Assembly: GCA_037954235.1 (NCBI GenBank)
Contig: JBBMOA010000012.1
Location: forward strand, 77,001 to 141,000
Length of the DNA: 64,000 nucleotides
Direction of reading: 5' to 3'
Source of the DNA: Aulostomus chinensis
Taxonomy: Eukaryota; Chordata; Actinopteri; Syngnathiformes; Aulostomidae
Shown: positions 26,401 to 34,889 of the stretch, piece by piece
Position numbering within the stretch: position 1 is the first letter of the stretch
Layout of the letters: each line of letters begins with the position of its first letter
The notes under the pieces: generated by a model
The model's input: the letters and a program-made list of their open reading frames with translations, nothing else
Databases searched by the model: none
Told to the model about the DNA's origin: nothing
Program-made: the position numbers and the translations under genes

Positions 26401-29400
26401 GAGGTCTGTTTGATGGTTTTATCAGTGTCCACACAGATAGACAGAGAATCACTGAATATCCGCATGTCAATCAAAAAATGTTCCAGGAAACTAGCAAACA
26501 CACGTGTGTGAAGTCAAAGCTGTGACTGACAGCAGGAGACTTGAGCATACATTCACAACCCTTTCATCCATAATCCAGAGATGCAGTTGGATCCCAGTGT
26601 GAGTCTGGTGGAGCACAAACAATGGCTCTGAAAAGGTTCTCTTAACTCCACAGATAATCTCACAACTGTAAGCATCATGTGACTTCATTGTCTCCTGACA
26701 ACACCTGAGGGAGCTCAGGCCGAATGCACACTCCCACTAACTTTCACAGCCATCTTGGTCAAGGTGACACCCCAACTTCAAGTCTTCACTCGAGCACAAA
26801 CACATTGTTATCTTCTGCGCTGATTAACTCTTTCCCTGCCACTGACGAAATCTTATAGTCACCAGTGTTGTCACTGCCATGCAGTAGAGGGGCGCTATTG
26901 AACACCATTTGACTGCCTGCTGCAGCTCTGGGTCAGCAGAGGAGGACAAGGGCAAGGACAAGGAGGACAAGGGCGAGGAGGAGGATGAACATCTGGAGGA
27001 GGGTGAGAACAAGGGAGAGGTGGAGAAGGAGGAGGAGGAGGGCAAGGAGGAGGGAGAGGGCAATAACGAGGGCAAGAAGAAGGGCTATGATGAAGGAGGA
27101 TGAGGACGAGGATGAGGAGGATGAGGACAAGGAAAAGGATGAGAACAATGAAGATGGCGAAGACAAGGGTGAGGACGAGGACAAGACTGAAAAAAAGGAG
27201 GAGGGTAAGGCCGAGGGAGGGCAAGGACAAGGTTAAGAAGGAGGACAAGAAGAAGGACGAGGGGGAGGATGAGAGGGAGGGTGAGGACATGAACAAGGAG
27301 AAGGACGAGGGGGAGGACAAGGGCGAGGAATAGGGTAAGGACAAGAAAGAGGGTGAGGATGAGAACGAGGAGGATGAGGGTGAGGAGGAGGGCAAGGAGG
27401 ACCTAGGGTGAGGACGGGGGTGAGAAGAAGGATGATCAAGGAACATCTTTGTAAGGTTCGATGAGGATTTTGTTCTGAAACGTTCCGTGTTTGTTCCCGT
27501 TCTCATTATCAGTTTCAGGTCTGACAGACATTCAGAGAAAACTGAGACCGTCTCACATTGTTGCCATAGCAACCACATCCCAATGGGAGTCTGCACTGAA
27601 TTAATAAGATGGAAAAAGAATGATTGCTGATGACCAGCGGACACCCATAAACACACACTCACACACACAACGGATACACACACGCTCACACACAACGGAT
27701 ACACACGCTCACACACAACAGATACACACACGCTCACACACAATGAATACACACACACTCACAACCAATACACACATACTCACACACACAACAAATACAC
27801 ACACACATACACTCACATACACACAACGGATAGACATGCTCACACACAACGAATACACACACGCTCACACACAATGAATACACACACACACAACTAATAC
27901 ACACATACTCACACACACAACAAATACACACACACATACACTCACACACACACAACGGATAGACATGCTCACACACAACGAATACACACGCTCACACACA
28001 ACAAATACATACACACTCACACACACAACGGATACACACTCACACACAACGAACATACACACACACACAACAAATACACACACACACAACAAATTGGCAC
28101 ACACTCACACAACAAATACACGCACTCACACACACAAAGAATACACACACGCTAAGAAAATTTCCTTCTCATATTAATTCTTGAAAGTTTGATCTGCTGG
28201 AATGAAGAAATTGTCTGAAAATATCTGAAAGGGAAAACATTTAAAAAGTGAATAATCAACTGAAAACTAACTTAGAAGTATTATATTGTAAATTTAATGA
28301 ACCTGTGGCCCCCAGCAAGAAGGTTGTGGGTGGAGCCCCGGCTGCAGCACGGGGTCTTTCTGGGTGAGTCTCCATGTTCTCCCTGTTCCTGCTGGGTTCT
28401 CTCTGGTACTCCAGCTTCCTCCACAGTCCAAAGACATCAAGAGGGACCAGGTTAATCCAGACTCTAAATTGACCGTAGGCGTGGCTGGGAGAGCCAATGG
28501 TTGTCTGTCTCTATGTGTTGGCCCTGCCATGGACTGGTGACCTGTCCAGGGGGAAGGCTGCTGGGATAGGCTCCACCCCCACCACCCTGAACAGGAGAAG
28601 AGGGGGAACATGGATGGATGATGGAGGGATGATGGAGGGGTGGATGATGGATGATGGATGGATAGGTGGGTGGGTGGATGGATGGGTGGATGGAAGGATG
28701 GATGCAAGGATGATGGATGGATGGGTGGGTGGATGGATGGATGGATGGAGGGATGGATGCAAGGATGATGGATGCATGGATGGGTGGGTGGATGGATGGA
28801 TGGATGGATGGATGGATGGGTGGGTGGATGGATGGATGGATGGAGGGATGATGGCTGGATGGATGGATGATAGATGATGGATGGATGGATGGGTGGATGG
28901 ATGGATGGAGGGATGGATGGATGATAGATGATGGATGGATGGATGGATGGATGGGTGGATGGATGGATGGAGGGATGATGGCTGGATGGGTGGATGGATG
29001 GATGATAGATGATGGATGGATGGATGGGTGGGTGGGTGGATGGATGGATGGAGGGATGATGGAGGGATGATGGCTGGATGGGTGGATGATGGATGGAGGG
29101 ATGATGGCTGGATGGGTGGATGGATGGATGATGGATGGAGGGATGATGGCTGGATGGGTGGATGGATGGATGATGGATGGAGGGATGATGGCTGGATGGG
29201 TGGATGGATGGATGATTGATGAATGATGGATGGGGGGATGATGAACCAGATGTCTGAGGCTGTCAATCACATTATATAATTGTCACAGGCCTGCAGCCCC
29301 TGTTGCCATAGAAACAGAGGCCTGGTGGCAGCTGCCCCTCCTCTTCAGCATCTGCGCCAGGTCAGAGGTCACCGTGATCACACTACTGCCACACCCAGAT

Positions 29401-30363
29401 CTCAATTTAAAGCCAGAAAGGGAGAGACGATTATGGCAGCAATTTGTTGGAGGGGAATCTGCTGCAAACTTGGCCAAAGGGTCTGTGGTTGTCATGGTTT
29501 CAGGATAAATCCAATGTGGATTCTAGAGGTTCTTTGTTTCTGCTCGTTAAAGAAAGAGACTTACTAACGACTTCTCCAAACCCAACCGTCTGTCTCATTA
29601 TGTCAATTATTGATCTGCCTCAAGGAAACTGAGCCAGAGCCACGTAACCTCCGTGAGGACGGGACCTCGAGTAAGTCTCAGGACAAACACGATGGAGGAC
29701 TTCATTTAAATGATGGTCACATGACCAGAACAAAGACTGCATCCCCACAGGAGTAAAGTCCAGTCACATGTGAGGGGGCAGGGCGTCTGCAGGAGTCTTC
29801 ATCCCAACACTGAACTTTTCTGACACTGTCATTGAATGAGCTGATTTACACGAACTACTACCACCACTACTACGTCTCCAGGTACAGGATCTTCTTCAAC
29901 AACAGTCAGACAAACATTTACATGAAACAAATAAGTGTGCGACGGACACGTCACGCTGGTTGACTCCGTTTACTGCTTCCTCAGGAGAGCAGCAGGTGCC
30001 CACGCACCTCACCGTCCATTCAAAACACTCGCAGCGGCAGGAGGGAGCTGCTAGCGTGGGCGGATCAACCGGACATCAATCTGACCGGATCAAAACGACC
30101 AATCAGCGAAGAGCAATCGTCCCACCTGATCTTCTACAGGTGATAAACAGGAACCCAGTTGATCCTTTGTTCCAGGCGGAGGGTGTGACCGCGTCTACTG
30201 TTTCAGACTGGAACACAGATGGACTCACCGATACCACCACCGTGTCCTCGCCGTTGAATTTGGGGATGAATTTGTCTCCACGGCTCCGCTCGGAGTCGTT
30301 CAGCGGCCTGAAGCGGCACATCACCTTCACCCCGCAGAGGCCGCTCTCCGCCGCCGCCGCCAT
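3604..30363 (-). CDS. kif5c: kif5c-like kinesin-1 heavy chain, 19 exons, 3' end outside window
   Basis: Plus-end-directed microtubule motor of the kinesin-1 type; the family hydrolyses ATP and carries vesicles, mitochondria and other cargo, mainly in neurons for KIF5C. Joined exons (minus strand, high to low) give 2,210 nt, i.e. 736 codons plus 2 nt, all in phase. Order: motor domain residues 1 to about 325 with P-loop GQTSSGKT (88-95), switch I SSRSHS (204-209) and switch II DLAGSE (234-239); neck linker and neck to about 375; coiled-coil stalk onward. The rest of the stalk, the light-chain-binding part and the tail must lie left of position 1. The start chosen is ATG at 30361-30363, in good context (GGGATGG); the frame is open upstream but has no earlier ATG. 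KIF5C over KIF5A/B: VLPPNT after FDR, stalk text DYERLQEELLRLQ, MKSEVKSLVSRSKQLE, and epc2 and acvr2a next door. Subtype confidence is moderate, kinesin-1 confidence very high. No inactivating change seen in the 19 exons. Confidence 0.93.
3714..4140. other. kif5c intron, no feature recognised
   Basis: AT-rich, with no convincing coding frame or known repeat. Confidence 0.5.
5606..6250 (+). pseudogene. gypsy reverse transcriptase fragment
   Basis: Contains LRLYPDLREPNKAVVVDSHP, a degenerate palm stretch around LTCKNAYHQVPLH, VPFGLVSA and the catalytic YLDDI (in VQCYLDDIVCADS), then FLGHVIS and the FLGLTGWY motif of Ty3/gypsy polymerases. The upstream reading frame is interrupted near 5590. 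Confidence 0.85.
6653..7038 (-). mobile_element. tRNA-derived SINE inside the gypsy 3' LTR
   Basis: Flanked by the 13-bp duplication CACAATTTATGAT (6640-6652 and 7039-7051). Minus orientation: tRNA-like head at the right, (ATGG)n tail at the left. Confidence 0.8.
7533..8068. other. kif5c intron, poly-C run only
   Basis: No gene seen. A C homopolymer run lies at about 7801-7819. Confidence 0.5.
8069..8145 (-). CDS. kif5c: kif5c exon 18 (residues 675-700)
   Basis: Translation GQMHEVTVMDKEKEHMSRLK then DAVEMK. 77 bp, acceptor GTGTCTAG, donor GTACCC. Family text here is [20 protein letters not shown]. Confidence 0.88.
8227..8344 (-). CDS. kif5c: kif5c exon 17 (residues 636-674)
   Basis: Translation HQVRIASLTDDLQKMEQNKR then QLEESQDALMEEVAKLHAQ, matching the [20 protein letters not shown] stretch recalled for KIF5C. 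118 bp, acceptor GTGTAG, donor GTCAGC. Confidence 0.9.
8651..8975 (-). mobile_element. tRNA-derived SINE, older copy
   Basis: Same family as 54200-54585, with CCATCCACCCATCC at the left (tail) and a degraded head near 8960. More diverged than the other copies. Confidence 0.75.
8976..9956. other. kif5c intron, no feature recognised
   Basis: Short open frames here show no family resemblance. Confidence 0.45.
9957..10145 (-). CDS. kif5c: kif5c exon 16 (residues 573-635)
   Basis: Encodes MEDEFTTARLYITKMKSEVK and later NELVSCQLLISQ, conserved stalk text. 189 bp, acceptor TTTCCAG, donor GTAAAA. An intron of about 8 kb, full of LINE and Tc1 copies, separates it from exon 15. Confidence 0.94.
10600..11065. 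repeat. unclassified repeat-like A-rich block
   Basis: Purine/AC-rich text with a style shared by 62030-62300 in reverse. Read on the minus strand it begins TGTCATGTCC, so a solo LTR is possible but unproven. Confidence 0.3.
11140..11765 (-). mobile_element. L2/Rex-type LINE 3' end
   Basis: Minus-strand frame 11401-11748 has ERRMLSRIRTILDNTSHPLY and HRKSFLPVAIKLL, the C-terminal motif of these LINEs, followed by a 3' region with AATAAAGGATTTCTGATATC near 11145. Confidence 0.75.
12070..14600 (-). mobile_element. L2/CR1/Rex-type LINE, broken
   Basis: Minus-strand order: endonuclease (VEIVAVYVPPSANPTSATDI, 14241-14501), linker (NNRPWVTSDIKDTLNKKNWA, 13683-14162), reverse transcriptase thumb/palm (SKDYRPVALTSYIMKTLERL, 12808-13185), further palm text in short frames (12363-12771) and C-terminus (SAILYAVVCWGS, 12067-12270). 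Many frame breaks and poly-G runs (about 12772-12786, 13491-13502). A plus-strand piece ending in (TTGCC)n at 13650-13712 is inserted or fused. Confidence 0.78.
14601..15315. other. kif5c intron, no gene
   Basis: LINE leader-like text to about 14800, then AT-rich sequence with a short AATAGT repeat at 14850-14875. Confidence 0.4.
15318..16557 (-). mobile_element. Tc1-like DNA transposon, nearly complete
   Basis: Inverted ends CACTATATTGCCAAAAGTAT (left, from 15320) and its complement (right, ending at 16555). About 1.24 kb, the usual Tc1 size. One transposase gene on the minus strand fills it, with two point lesions. Confidence 0.92.
15392..16423 (-). pseudogene. Tc1 transposase with one stop and one lost base
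   Basis: Cut-and-paste transposase of the Tc1/mariner type. The start region near 16423 (ATGGT, then RSQELSEFQRGTVIGCHLCN one base out of frame) shows a one-base loss. The helix-turn-helix half is 15983-16381 (SSLLNIPQSTVGCI; GRPPKLTERGQRML). TGA at 15983-15985 replaces the tryptophan usually in Q-W-RR, and the frame then continues unbroken through VLWSDESHLSIWQSDG, HDCAPVHKA and PAQSPDLNPVEHLWDELERR, so the catalytic D, D and E are all present. Confidence 0.9.
16558..17257 (-). mobile_element. pogo-like DNA element with BrkDBD-type fragment
   Basis: Ends TACCGTAAATT (left) and AATTTACGGTA (right). Subterminal ATAAGCCGC motifs lie in inverted arrangement. Minus-strand frame 16630-17028 encodes a Brinker-like helix-turn-helix (FKLKAINLAVKDGNRAAARK, MVRRWRRQHDEL) followed by the start of a CENP-B-type domain (WPGLENALEDWV), then degenerates. 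The catalytic domain is missing, so it is non-autonomous. Confidence 0.7.
17258..17455. repeat. TA/TG microsatellite
   Basis: Alternating TATATA and TGTGTG runs directly after the pogo-like element. They create spurious frames of mostly Y/I/C/V. Confidence 0.95.
17456..18097. other. kif5c intron, no feature recognised
   Basis: No coding frame or repeat identified. Confidence 0.45.
18098..18244 (-). CDS. kif5c: kif5c exon 15 (residues 524-572)
   Basis: VSLEALQRELSSLQELSSHL through LLLRDLSDIGSVLG. 147-bp stalk exon, acceptor TTATTCAG, donor GTAAGA. Confidence 0.92.
18558..18764 (-). CDS. kif5c: kif5c exon 14 (residues 455-523)
   Basis: 207-bp coiled-coil exon containing [20 protein letters not shown], nearly invariant in kinesin-1, then NEQLNEELAHKT as in KIF5C. 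Confidence 0.95.
18852..18920 (-). CDS. kif5c: kif5c exon 13 (residues 432-454)
   Basis: A 69-bp stalk exon, DDEINQHSQMAETLKQQLLD then QDD. Acceptor TTTCAG, donor GTGAGT. Confidence 0.94.
19014..19183 (-). CDS. kif5c: kif5c exon 12 (residues 375-431)
   Basis: Starts GESVPVEEQ and ends YETLITDLYHQLDDK. A variable hinge follows the neck, then the stalk coiled coil begins. 170 bp, acceptor CTTGTCCAG, donor GTCAGT. Confidence 0.9.
19184..20816. other. kif5c intron, no gene
   Basis: Mostly AT-rich unique-looking sequence, with a G homopolymer at about 20245-20254. Confidence 0.45.
20831..21222 (+). mobile_element. tRNA-derived SINE beside kif5c exon 11 donor
   Basis: Bounded by the 14-bp duplication AATAATCATTAACC (20817-20830 and 21223-21236). 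The tRNA-like head (TGGTCATCACCGTGGCC, GGTTGTGGGTGGAG) is tandemly duplicated (47-bp unit). The tail is short (ATGGATGG). Confidence 0.85.
21247..21395 (-). CDS. kif5c: kif5c exon 11, neck linker and neck (residues 325-374)
   Basis: RAKTIKNTVCVNLELTAEEW (neck linker) and the start of the neck coil, ELKRWRK. 149 bp. Donor GTGAGG; a SINE target-site duplication starts at the eleventh intron base. Confidence 0.95.
21490..21638 (-). CDS. kif5c: kif5c exon 10 (residues 276-324)
   Basis: KSHVPYRDSKMTRILQDSLG then NCRTTIIICCSPSIYNEAET and STLMFGQ, the microtubule-binding end of the motor. 149 bp, donor GTACTG. Confidence 0.96.
21912..22016 (-). CDS. kif5c: kif5c exon 9 (residues 241-275)
   Basis: [20 protein letters not shown] then LSALGNVIAALSEGT, the relay helix after switch II. 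105 bp, donor GTGAGT. Confidence 0.97.
22105..22229 (-). CDS. kif5c: kif5c exon 8, switch I and switch II (residues 199-240)
   Basis: Carries NEHSSRSHSIFLINIKQEN and LYLVDLAGSEK, the two nucleotide-sensing switches. 125 bp, acceptor CCCACAG. The donor reads GTCATA, a weak match beyond the GT and the poorest of the 19. Confidence 0.95.
22385..22780. repeat. degenerate GTA/TAG-rich simple repeat
   Basis: AGTAGT, AGTGGT and AGTATT units in an interrupted array within the intron between exons 7 and 8. Confidence 0.85.
22781..23293. other. kif5c intron, no feature recognised
   Basis: A GC-richer patch at 22780-22890 has a dispersed-repeat look but no assigned family. Confidence 0.4.
23294..23381 (-). 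CDS. kif5c: kif5c exon 7 (residues 170-198)
   Basis: [20 protein letters not shown] then KANRHVAVT. 88 bp, acceptor TTGGCCAG, donor GTGAGT. Confidence 0.95.
23470..23525 (-). CDS. kif5c: kif5c exon 6 (residues 151-169)
   Basis: 56 bp, VSKTNLAVHEDKNRVPFVK. The first base of the V codon comes from exon 5. Donor GTATTT. Confidence 0.94.
23634..23682 (-). CDS. kif5c: kif5c exon 5 (residues 135-150)
   Basis: A 49-bp micro-exon, VSYFEIYLDKIRDLLD, preceded by TTTTTCTGCAG and followed by GTAAGA. Confidence 0.95.
23964..24068 (-). CDS. kif5c: kif5c exon 4 (residues 100-134)
   Basis: Encodes GKLHDSQLMGIIPRIASDIF through MDENLEFHIK, a highly conserved motor segment. Acceptor TTTTAG, donor GTGCTG. Confidence 0.95.
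24340..24413 (-). CDS. kif5c: kif5c exon 3, ATP-binding P-loop (residues 75-99)
   Basis: 74 bp, the length I recall for this kinesin-1 exon. Contains [20 protein letters not shown], with the Walker A lysine at residue 94. Acceptor CTCTCCAG, donor GTCAGT. Confidence 0.97.
24571..24658 (-). CDS. kif5c: kif5c exon 2 (residues 46-74)
   Basis: Starts GKPYVFDRVLPPNT, after acceptor TTTTGCAG. Ends one base into the next codon at donor GTGAGT. 88 bp. Confidence 0.95.
24659..25010. other. kif5c intron 1, AT-rich
   Basis: Nothing recognised. Confidence 0.5.
25040..25965 (-). mobile_element. LINE ORF2 C-terminal fragment
   Basis: Minus-strand frames contain LLCIERSQLRWSGHLIRMPA (25289-25582) and CDLQFSLDQFAVKCDRAGMR (25763-25954), matching the C-terminal half of the LINE type at 42650-44640. 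Degenerate. Confidence 0.75.
25966..26900. other. kif5c intron 1, Penelope-like scrap and unassigned DNA
   Basis: 26030-26060 resembles the Penelope end (CAGTCATCCATGTCATCGTA). The inverted TTGATCATTTTTGAGAA / TTCTCAAAAATGATCAA pair lies at about 26062-26134. No gene. Confidence 0.4.
26925..27440. repeat. purine-rich (AGG/AAGG) tract
   Basis: More than 500 bp that is almost all G and A on the plus strand (GAGGA, AGGACAAGG units). Open frames of E/K/D or S/P/L on either strand are composition artefacts. Confidence 0.95.
27640..28155. repeat. CA-rich minisatellite
   Basis: Units of the form ACACACAACGAATACACACG with variants (GGATAC, AAATAC). Frames of TH or CV repeats are artefacts. Confidence 0.93.
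28303..29238 (+). mobile_element. tRNA-derived SINE with greatly expanded ATGG tail
   Basis: 5'-truncated head (starts at CAGCAAGAAGG), body identical in style to 20831-21222, then about 620 bp of ATGG/GGGTGG tail from 28610. ATGAACC flanks both ends, a possible short target duplication. Confidence 0.8.
28610..29235. repeat. (ATGG)n tail array
   Basis: Interrupted ATGG/GTGG/ATGATGG units. All three minus-strand frames give long HPSIHPSI-type open frames that are not genes. Confidence 0.95.
29239..29999. other. kif5c intron 1, no gene
   Basis: No recognised exon or repeat. Confidence 0.45.
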
Positions 30364-30420
30364 CCCGACAACGTCCGGCACCGACGTCAGTTACGACAGA
30401 AGGGCGAAAACACAAGCTTC
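30000..30420 (-). promoter_or_regulatory. CpG-rich region around kif5c exon 1
   Basis: Many CG dinucleotides surround the start codon, unlike the AT-rich flanks, which suggests a CpG-island promoter. A CRE-like TGACGTC lies just upstream of the ATG. The transcription start cannot be placed from sequence alone. Confidence 0.45.
30229..30363 (-). CDS. kif5c: kif5c exon 1 (residues 1-45)
   Basis: Encodes MAAAAESG then VKVMCRFRPLN, the first motor beta-strand, and GEDTVVVS. Ends in phase 0 at donor GTGAGT (30223-30228). The alanine-rich leader is longer than the usual MADPAEC start of the family. Confidence 0.93.
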
Positions 30421-32089
30421 TCTGCTCCGACTGATGCTCAGGACGCGGAACCTCGGAGGATGTTGGCGGGACACGCCCACCTGGAAGCCTCAAGGGAACC
30501 GCAAGGAACTCTGGGATATGGAGTCTCCAAGTCAAGACGCTTCCGTAGAGTTAATCTTTCTACAATTTCCTTTGCAGAAATTAATTTAATGAAAAATTAA
30601 TTTTAAAAACAATTCTCTTTATCAATAGGGTGTACTAAAGTTGAATTCTGTCTGTTGGCTATGAATATTTGTGGAACTGAAATGAGCCGATGAGGAGTTT
30701 CTCTTTTCTAACTTGTTTTTTCAGGGGAAACAAGAAAGTATTCCAGTATCTGGGAGAAAATTTGCTTGGTAACATACGTCAACAGGTAACAGGACAAAAA
30801 TGCATTTCATGCTGATGTCACTACTCTGGACGAATGATCGTGGATAAGACTGATGTCATTCTTACTCATCAGAGTGACTGAAGCTCGTTAATCAGCTACC
30901 TTTAGGATTTCAGGGCCAGTCTATGACTTGGTGCTTGTGATGAAGTGACAAAATGGGGACCACTAGAAACATTCTCTCAAGGTGAGGAAGGTTCCCTTAG
31001 GGTTCCTTACAAGTCAGACAAAATTGCTCCACAGATGCAAATGCATTTCCAGAATGTACAATTTCCAAGATCCAGAGTTCTACGTAGGTTAGAGATATTA
31101 TTTGGTGAAGCAACGAGGGAACATTCAGCATGTGGTAGGAATGTTTACAGGACAATTACTGTAGAACTGTGGTTCCACACTGGTTTAAACCAGTAGTCCC
31201 TGAAAACCTCTGCTGTGGTCTCCCTCACAGCTTTCTAAGCTGCAGCAAACAGGAAGTAACAAGCATTAAGAATGAACACACTGTTTCTTTATTCATTCTC
31301 ATATTTCCTCAAAAGCTGACATGAAGCCCATCTGTTGCCATTAGCACTGCTCACCCTCATGCTAGCTCTGGCAGTCTTGCAGCAGATGGGGTAGGTGGTG
31401 CCAACTACAATTGCTGACAGCCCTCTTCTGCTTCCTGTTGGCTCCTTTTTGCTCCCTAGTTTGGGGATGTTGAGTGCGTTCCAGCCAGAGGCAGCGTGGG
31501 TCTGACATGCCCCAGTTCAGCACCTATGGTCTCTGTAGTCTTTACACTACACTCTAAGGAGTGTACAGAAGCTACAGTAACAAGACTGGAACCAAAAGCT
31601 ATTGATAATTTCTGAGGTTCTTCAGACAGCAGCCTGTTTTCAGCCATCTGTCACTGTTGCCCTGATGGTGGCGCTGCAGACACCAAATACAGATAAGCGG
31701 TGCCCCGGACCCTGGATTTTACCTGTCAGCATTTAATCCAAAGCATCTCATCAGCTGATGTAACACTCTAAAAAATATAGCGCTTTTGGACTTTACAGTT
31801 TTTCTTGAAAAAAAAATACAAGAGGAAAAACCATGAAAACTGTCCATGTTTCACTTTACACTCTGCCATCTTTGGAGAGAAACTACGAAATTTGAATGAG
31901 AAATAAATAACCAATCGCAGGGAGGACACAGGCCACACCCTGCACCGATCAGAGTGGATTCCTCAAAAACATGATCAAACCAACTATATTTCAAACTGTG
32001 CAATCATCATTATCTGATAAAAAAATAATCTTCCAGAGGTTTTGGCACATCACGTCCAGCAGAGGAAGCAGGGGGTGATGGATATGCTG
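30421..32089. other. spacer between epc2 remnant and kif5c
   Basis: Presumed kif5c upstream region and old epc2 3' flank. No recognised repeat or coding frame. Confidence 0.5.
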
Positions 32090-32391
32090 CTACGTGACCT
32101 CCATGGCCACCGTGGTCTCTGACAATCCATGCAGCAGCCTCTCCGGCTCACGAGTATTTTTAAGGAAACAGGAATCATCAGTGGTGACATCACTTCCTCC
32201 TCCAGATGAGTTTGACAGGTGAACCTTTACCTGGGTCAGCCGCTCCTTGCTCGAGACCAACAGCCAGTTTTGAGGCAGATTTTGGGGGGCAGAGGGACGA
32301 CCCATGAGGGGGTGGGTGGGGGACGCTGCTCCTACATGGGTCCACTGGCTAGGCAGTGATGGGTCTCCAGGCTCTGAAAAAGACCCTCGAG
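32090..32391 (-). pseudogene. epc2: epc2 last coding exon
   Basis: Open from a TTTCAG acceptor to the stop. Ends NTREPERLLHGLSETTVAME then VT, close to the EPC2 C-terminus (NHEPERLGLNGIAETTVAME). This exon alone is intact; it is called pseudogenic because of the upstream exons. The acceptor is the most plausible one, not proven. Confidence 0.78.
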
Positions 32392-32775
32392 CTGAAAGAC
32401 ACAACTTGCTGGCAGACAAGGAAGAGTTTGGAGGCCTGAAGGGATCTGAGGAAGACGAGTTCTTTACCGAAGGTCACGTGACAACTGGCATATTCAAATC
32501 AAAACCTGACAGCCCAACTTCAGGGAAAAAGAATATTTAGTCAGAAAAATTACAGCTACAACTTTACAGTACACAAGGGTCCTTTAGGCTCTGCTCCTCC
32601 TCCACACAAAACAACTGCCTCTCACATTGCAGCAAGAGGGCGTGTACTGACCTCTTGGCATGTTCACGCATGTTGAAAATATTGAACTTTGAGGAGAAAA
32701 TTAAGCATTAGTGGATATCTGACACAAGGTTTGGAAGCAGCCAATTACAGCCAAGTGTGTGTTAGTGTCATCAGG

Positions 32776-32858
32776 AATGCTGGTTTACCTGTTGGCACCA
32801 GAAGACTCCAACCTGGGCAGAGTCACATGTCCTGTTCAGTCCCTAGAAACCAATAAAA
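32776..32858 (-). pseudogene. possible small epc2 exon remnant
   Basis: Bounded by TTTCTAG and GTAAAC. Reads LNRTCDSAQVGVFWCQQ. A position in the serine-rich C-terminal part of epc2 is conceivable, but the resemblance is weak. Confidence 0.2.
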
Positions 32859-33215
32859 CAGTTCCTTACTTGCAGGATACAAAATAAGCCTGTGGCAAGT
32901 TGGTTCTCTCAACTAGGAAAGAGGGACGAGCTTCCCTCCATGCAAGATCCTTTCTCACCAGATGTAAACATTTTCAACATGTGAGTGGCATGTATTTATG
33001 TCACAATTTTGCATCGTCTTTGCTGTGATGTCACTTCCTGTTTGGTGTGAGTGCAACATATAACATTTTTCATTTTTACAGTACGGCCGTAGTTCTAGTA
33101 TCCTTCAGTGTACAGGATTACTTGCCTATTGCTTTGGACGCTTAGTTGTATGTGCTACAACACCGCCATATCCCAGTGGGAGGGGCTAACGGGTGGAGAC
33201 AGATGAAGGACTGAC

Positions 33216-33368
33216 CTGTATGGTTGACAACTCCAATGGCACTGCTGTGGGGTTTGTTCTCACTGTTGAGTTGATGGTGTGTGTGTGACCACTAATCACA
33301 GCCCAGGCTGCAAAGTGAGCGCTCTCCAAGTCAAGAGCCTTCAACACGGACTCCCTGGGCATCACGGC
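33216..33368 (-). pseudogene. epc2: epc2 remnant exon with frame change
   Basis: The first part reads VLKALDLESAHFAAWAVISG, matching SKTLDSASAHFAASAVVS of EPC2. The last part matches only in another frame (ENKPHSSAIGVVNHT against the family's EQNTGHNNINGVVQ). Acceptor CCTCTAG, donor GTCAGT. Confidence 0.72.
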
Positions 33369-34889
33369 CTAGAGGTCAGAGCAGGATAGATCAGGGGCTC
33401 ATTTAAAAAACTGGTCCAAGGGGAACTGATTACAGATGGTGAAACACAGAAGTTGCAGAAGCACAAAAACATCCTGATGAATAAAACCGTGTGCACTCAC
33501 ATCCTACACCTGATTGCCTTGATAAATCAGTTGACCTGGAAAGGTGCGCACCAGAAATCCCCCACACATCCTGCCCTGGACACGCCCACATTCAGGATTT
33601 TTTTTTTGTGATAACAAAATGACTGATGACATCACACTGTAACAACATGAAGTCATCAATGCTGATATTTCAGCATGGAAGTTTGAAGGTGATTGATTTT
33701 TAAACTGAAGCTTCATGTGGTGAAATTTGCTGCACCGTGATAAGATGATGATGAAGAGCTGCAAAACTTCAAAGGTGACAATACCTGCGTGACGTGTGTG
33801 TGATGAAGAGTTTGTGGGAAAGACTGTGTGACTGTAAGTGTGTGATGAAGAGCGCATCTGACACGTCTGGAAACATAAGATACAGCATGACGTTGAAAGT
33901 GTGAGGCTGATTACACGTCGTCAGTTCACTGTCAGTTCCTCTCATCGCCATCAAGTTGGTGCGTGTGACTCAGAGCTTCTGTGGAGGAGCAACATTTAAC
34001 TGTCAAGCTGTTTTCTATAAATCCCACAGTTCGTGTAGGGTGGTGTTCGCCTTCTACGGTGTGTACACGTAACAGGGTTAGAAAGAACCTCTATTAAGAA
34101 TTCCTGCAAAATTTATGTGCTGGTCTAAATGTATACAGTTTTAGAGCCACCTGGTGGGATAATAGTGCAACTGCCAGTTTAGAGTTCCTTTTGGCACACC
34201 ATACATCATCATTGAGCTGGTGGTGAGTCCACAGGAGCCACGTTGCGAACCTTATTTCTATGTTTAATGCTTCTTGGTTGATGTAGAAACTATCAGTGGC
34301 GTGCATTTTGACAGTAAGCATTTCTGGCATGCATGTAGAAAGTTGCAGATGTTTCTGTTCAGACAATGTCACTTTATGAGGGTGTGCCTGGTGGCATGCC
34401 AAGCTAATATAAGCTAGCTAGTTAGCTCATCCCCAACTACGATGATTTCTAGTTATTATTTGGGGGATAACTTTTATACTCTGTTACACAGACCTGAATG
34501 CTTGTCTTTATACCAGGTGGGCTTCATTAAATGTTGGTTTTATGTATTGTTGAAATGTGACAGAAAATAGCTCTCACACCAGTGCCGTACAGAAAATGTT
34601 TCCACTACACTATCACATTTGTTTTGTTTTGACATGTATAGAACAAAAGGAACTTCTGAGCTGGAGACCCGAATGCTTGCAGTTGCACATCAGTGACATC
34701 TCTGTGTCATTGTGTTGTCTTTATTCTGGGATTTTTAAAAAAAGGAAGCCATTGAGAGCTGTGAGAGCAAGTTGTGTGCACAGATCAGATGAGACCTGGA
34801 TAGACCAGATCAGTATAGGGCAAATGTGCTCTGCATACCGACGTCTTCCAGGGGTTACATGGGTTACCTGTGTTCCAGCAGACATGGGA
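33369..34889. other. epc2 remnant intron, no feature recognised
   Basis: No coding or repeat assignment. A run of T lies at about 33599-33607. Confidence 0.45.

Noticed and set aside
26895..27758. 287-residue minus-strand frame
   Set aside because: Composition artefact of the purine-rich and CA-rich arrays.
28464..29270. Proline/histidine/serine-rich frames of about 250-270 residues
   Set aside because: Translation of an expanded ATGG SINE tail.
3604..30363. KIF5A or KIF5B as the identity
   Set aside because: Stalk text and VLPPNT fit KIF5C better, and acvr2a and epc2 as neighbours fit the KIF5C locus. A lineage-specific duplicate cannot be excluded.
29960..30589. Plus-strand 209-residue frame over kif5c exon 1
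   Set aside because: Antisense shadow of a GC-rich first exon. The minus strand carries the recognisable kinesin start.
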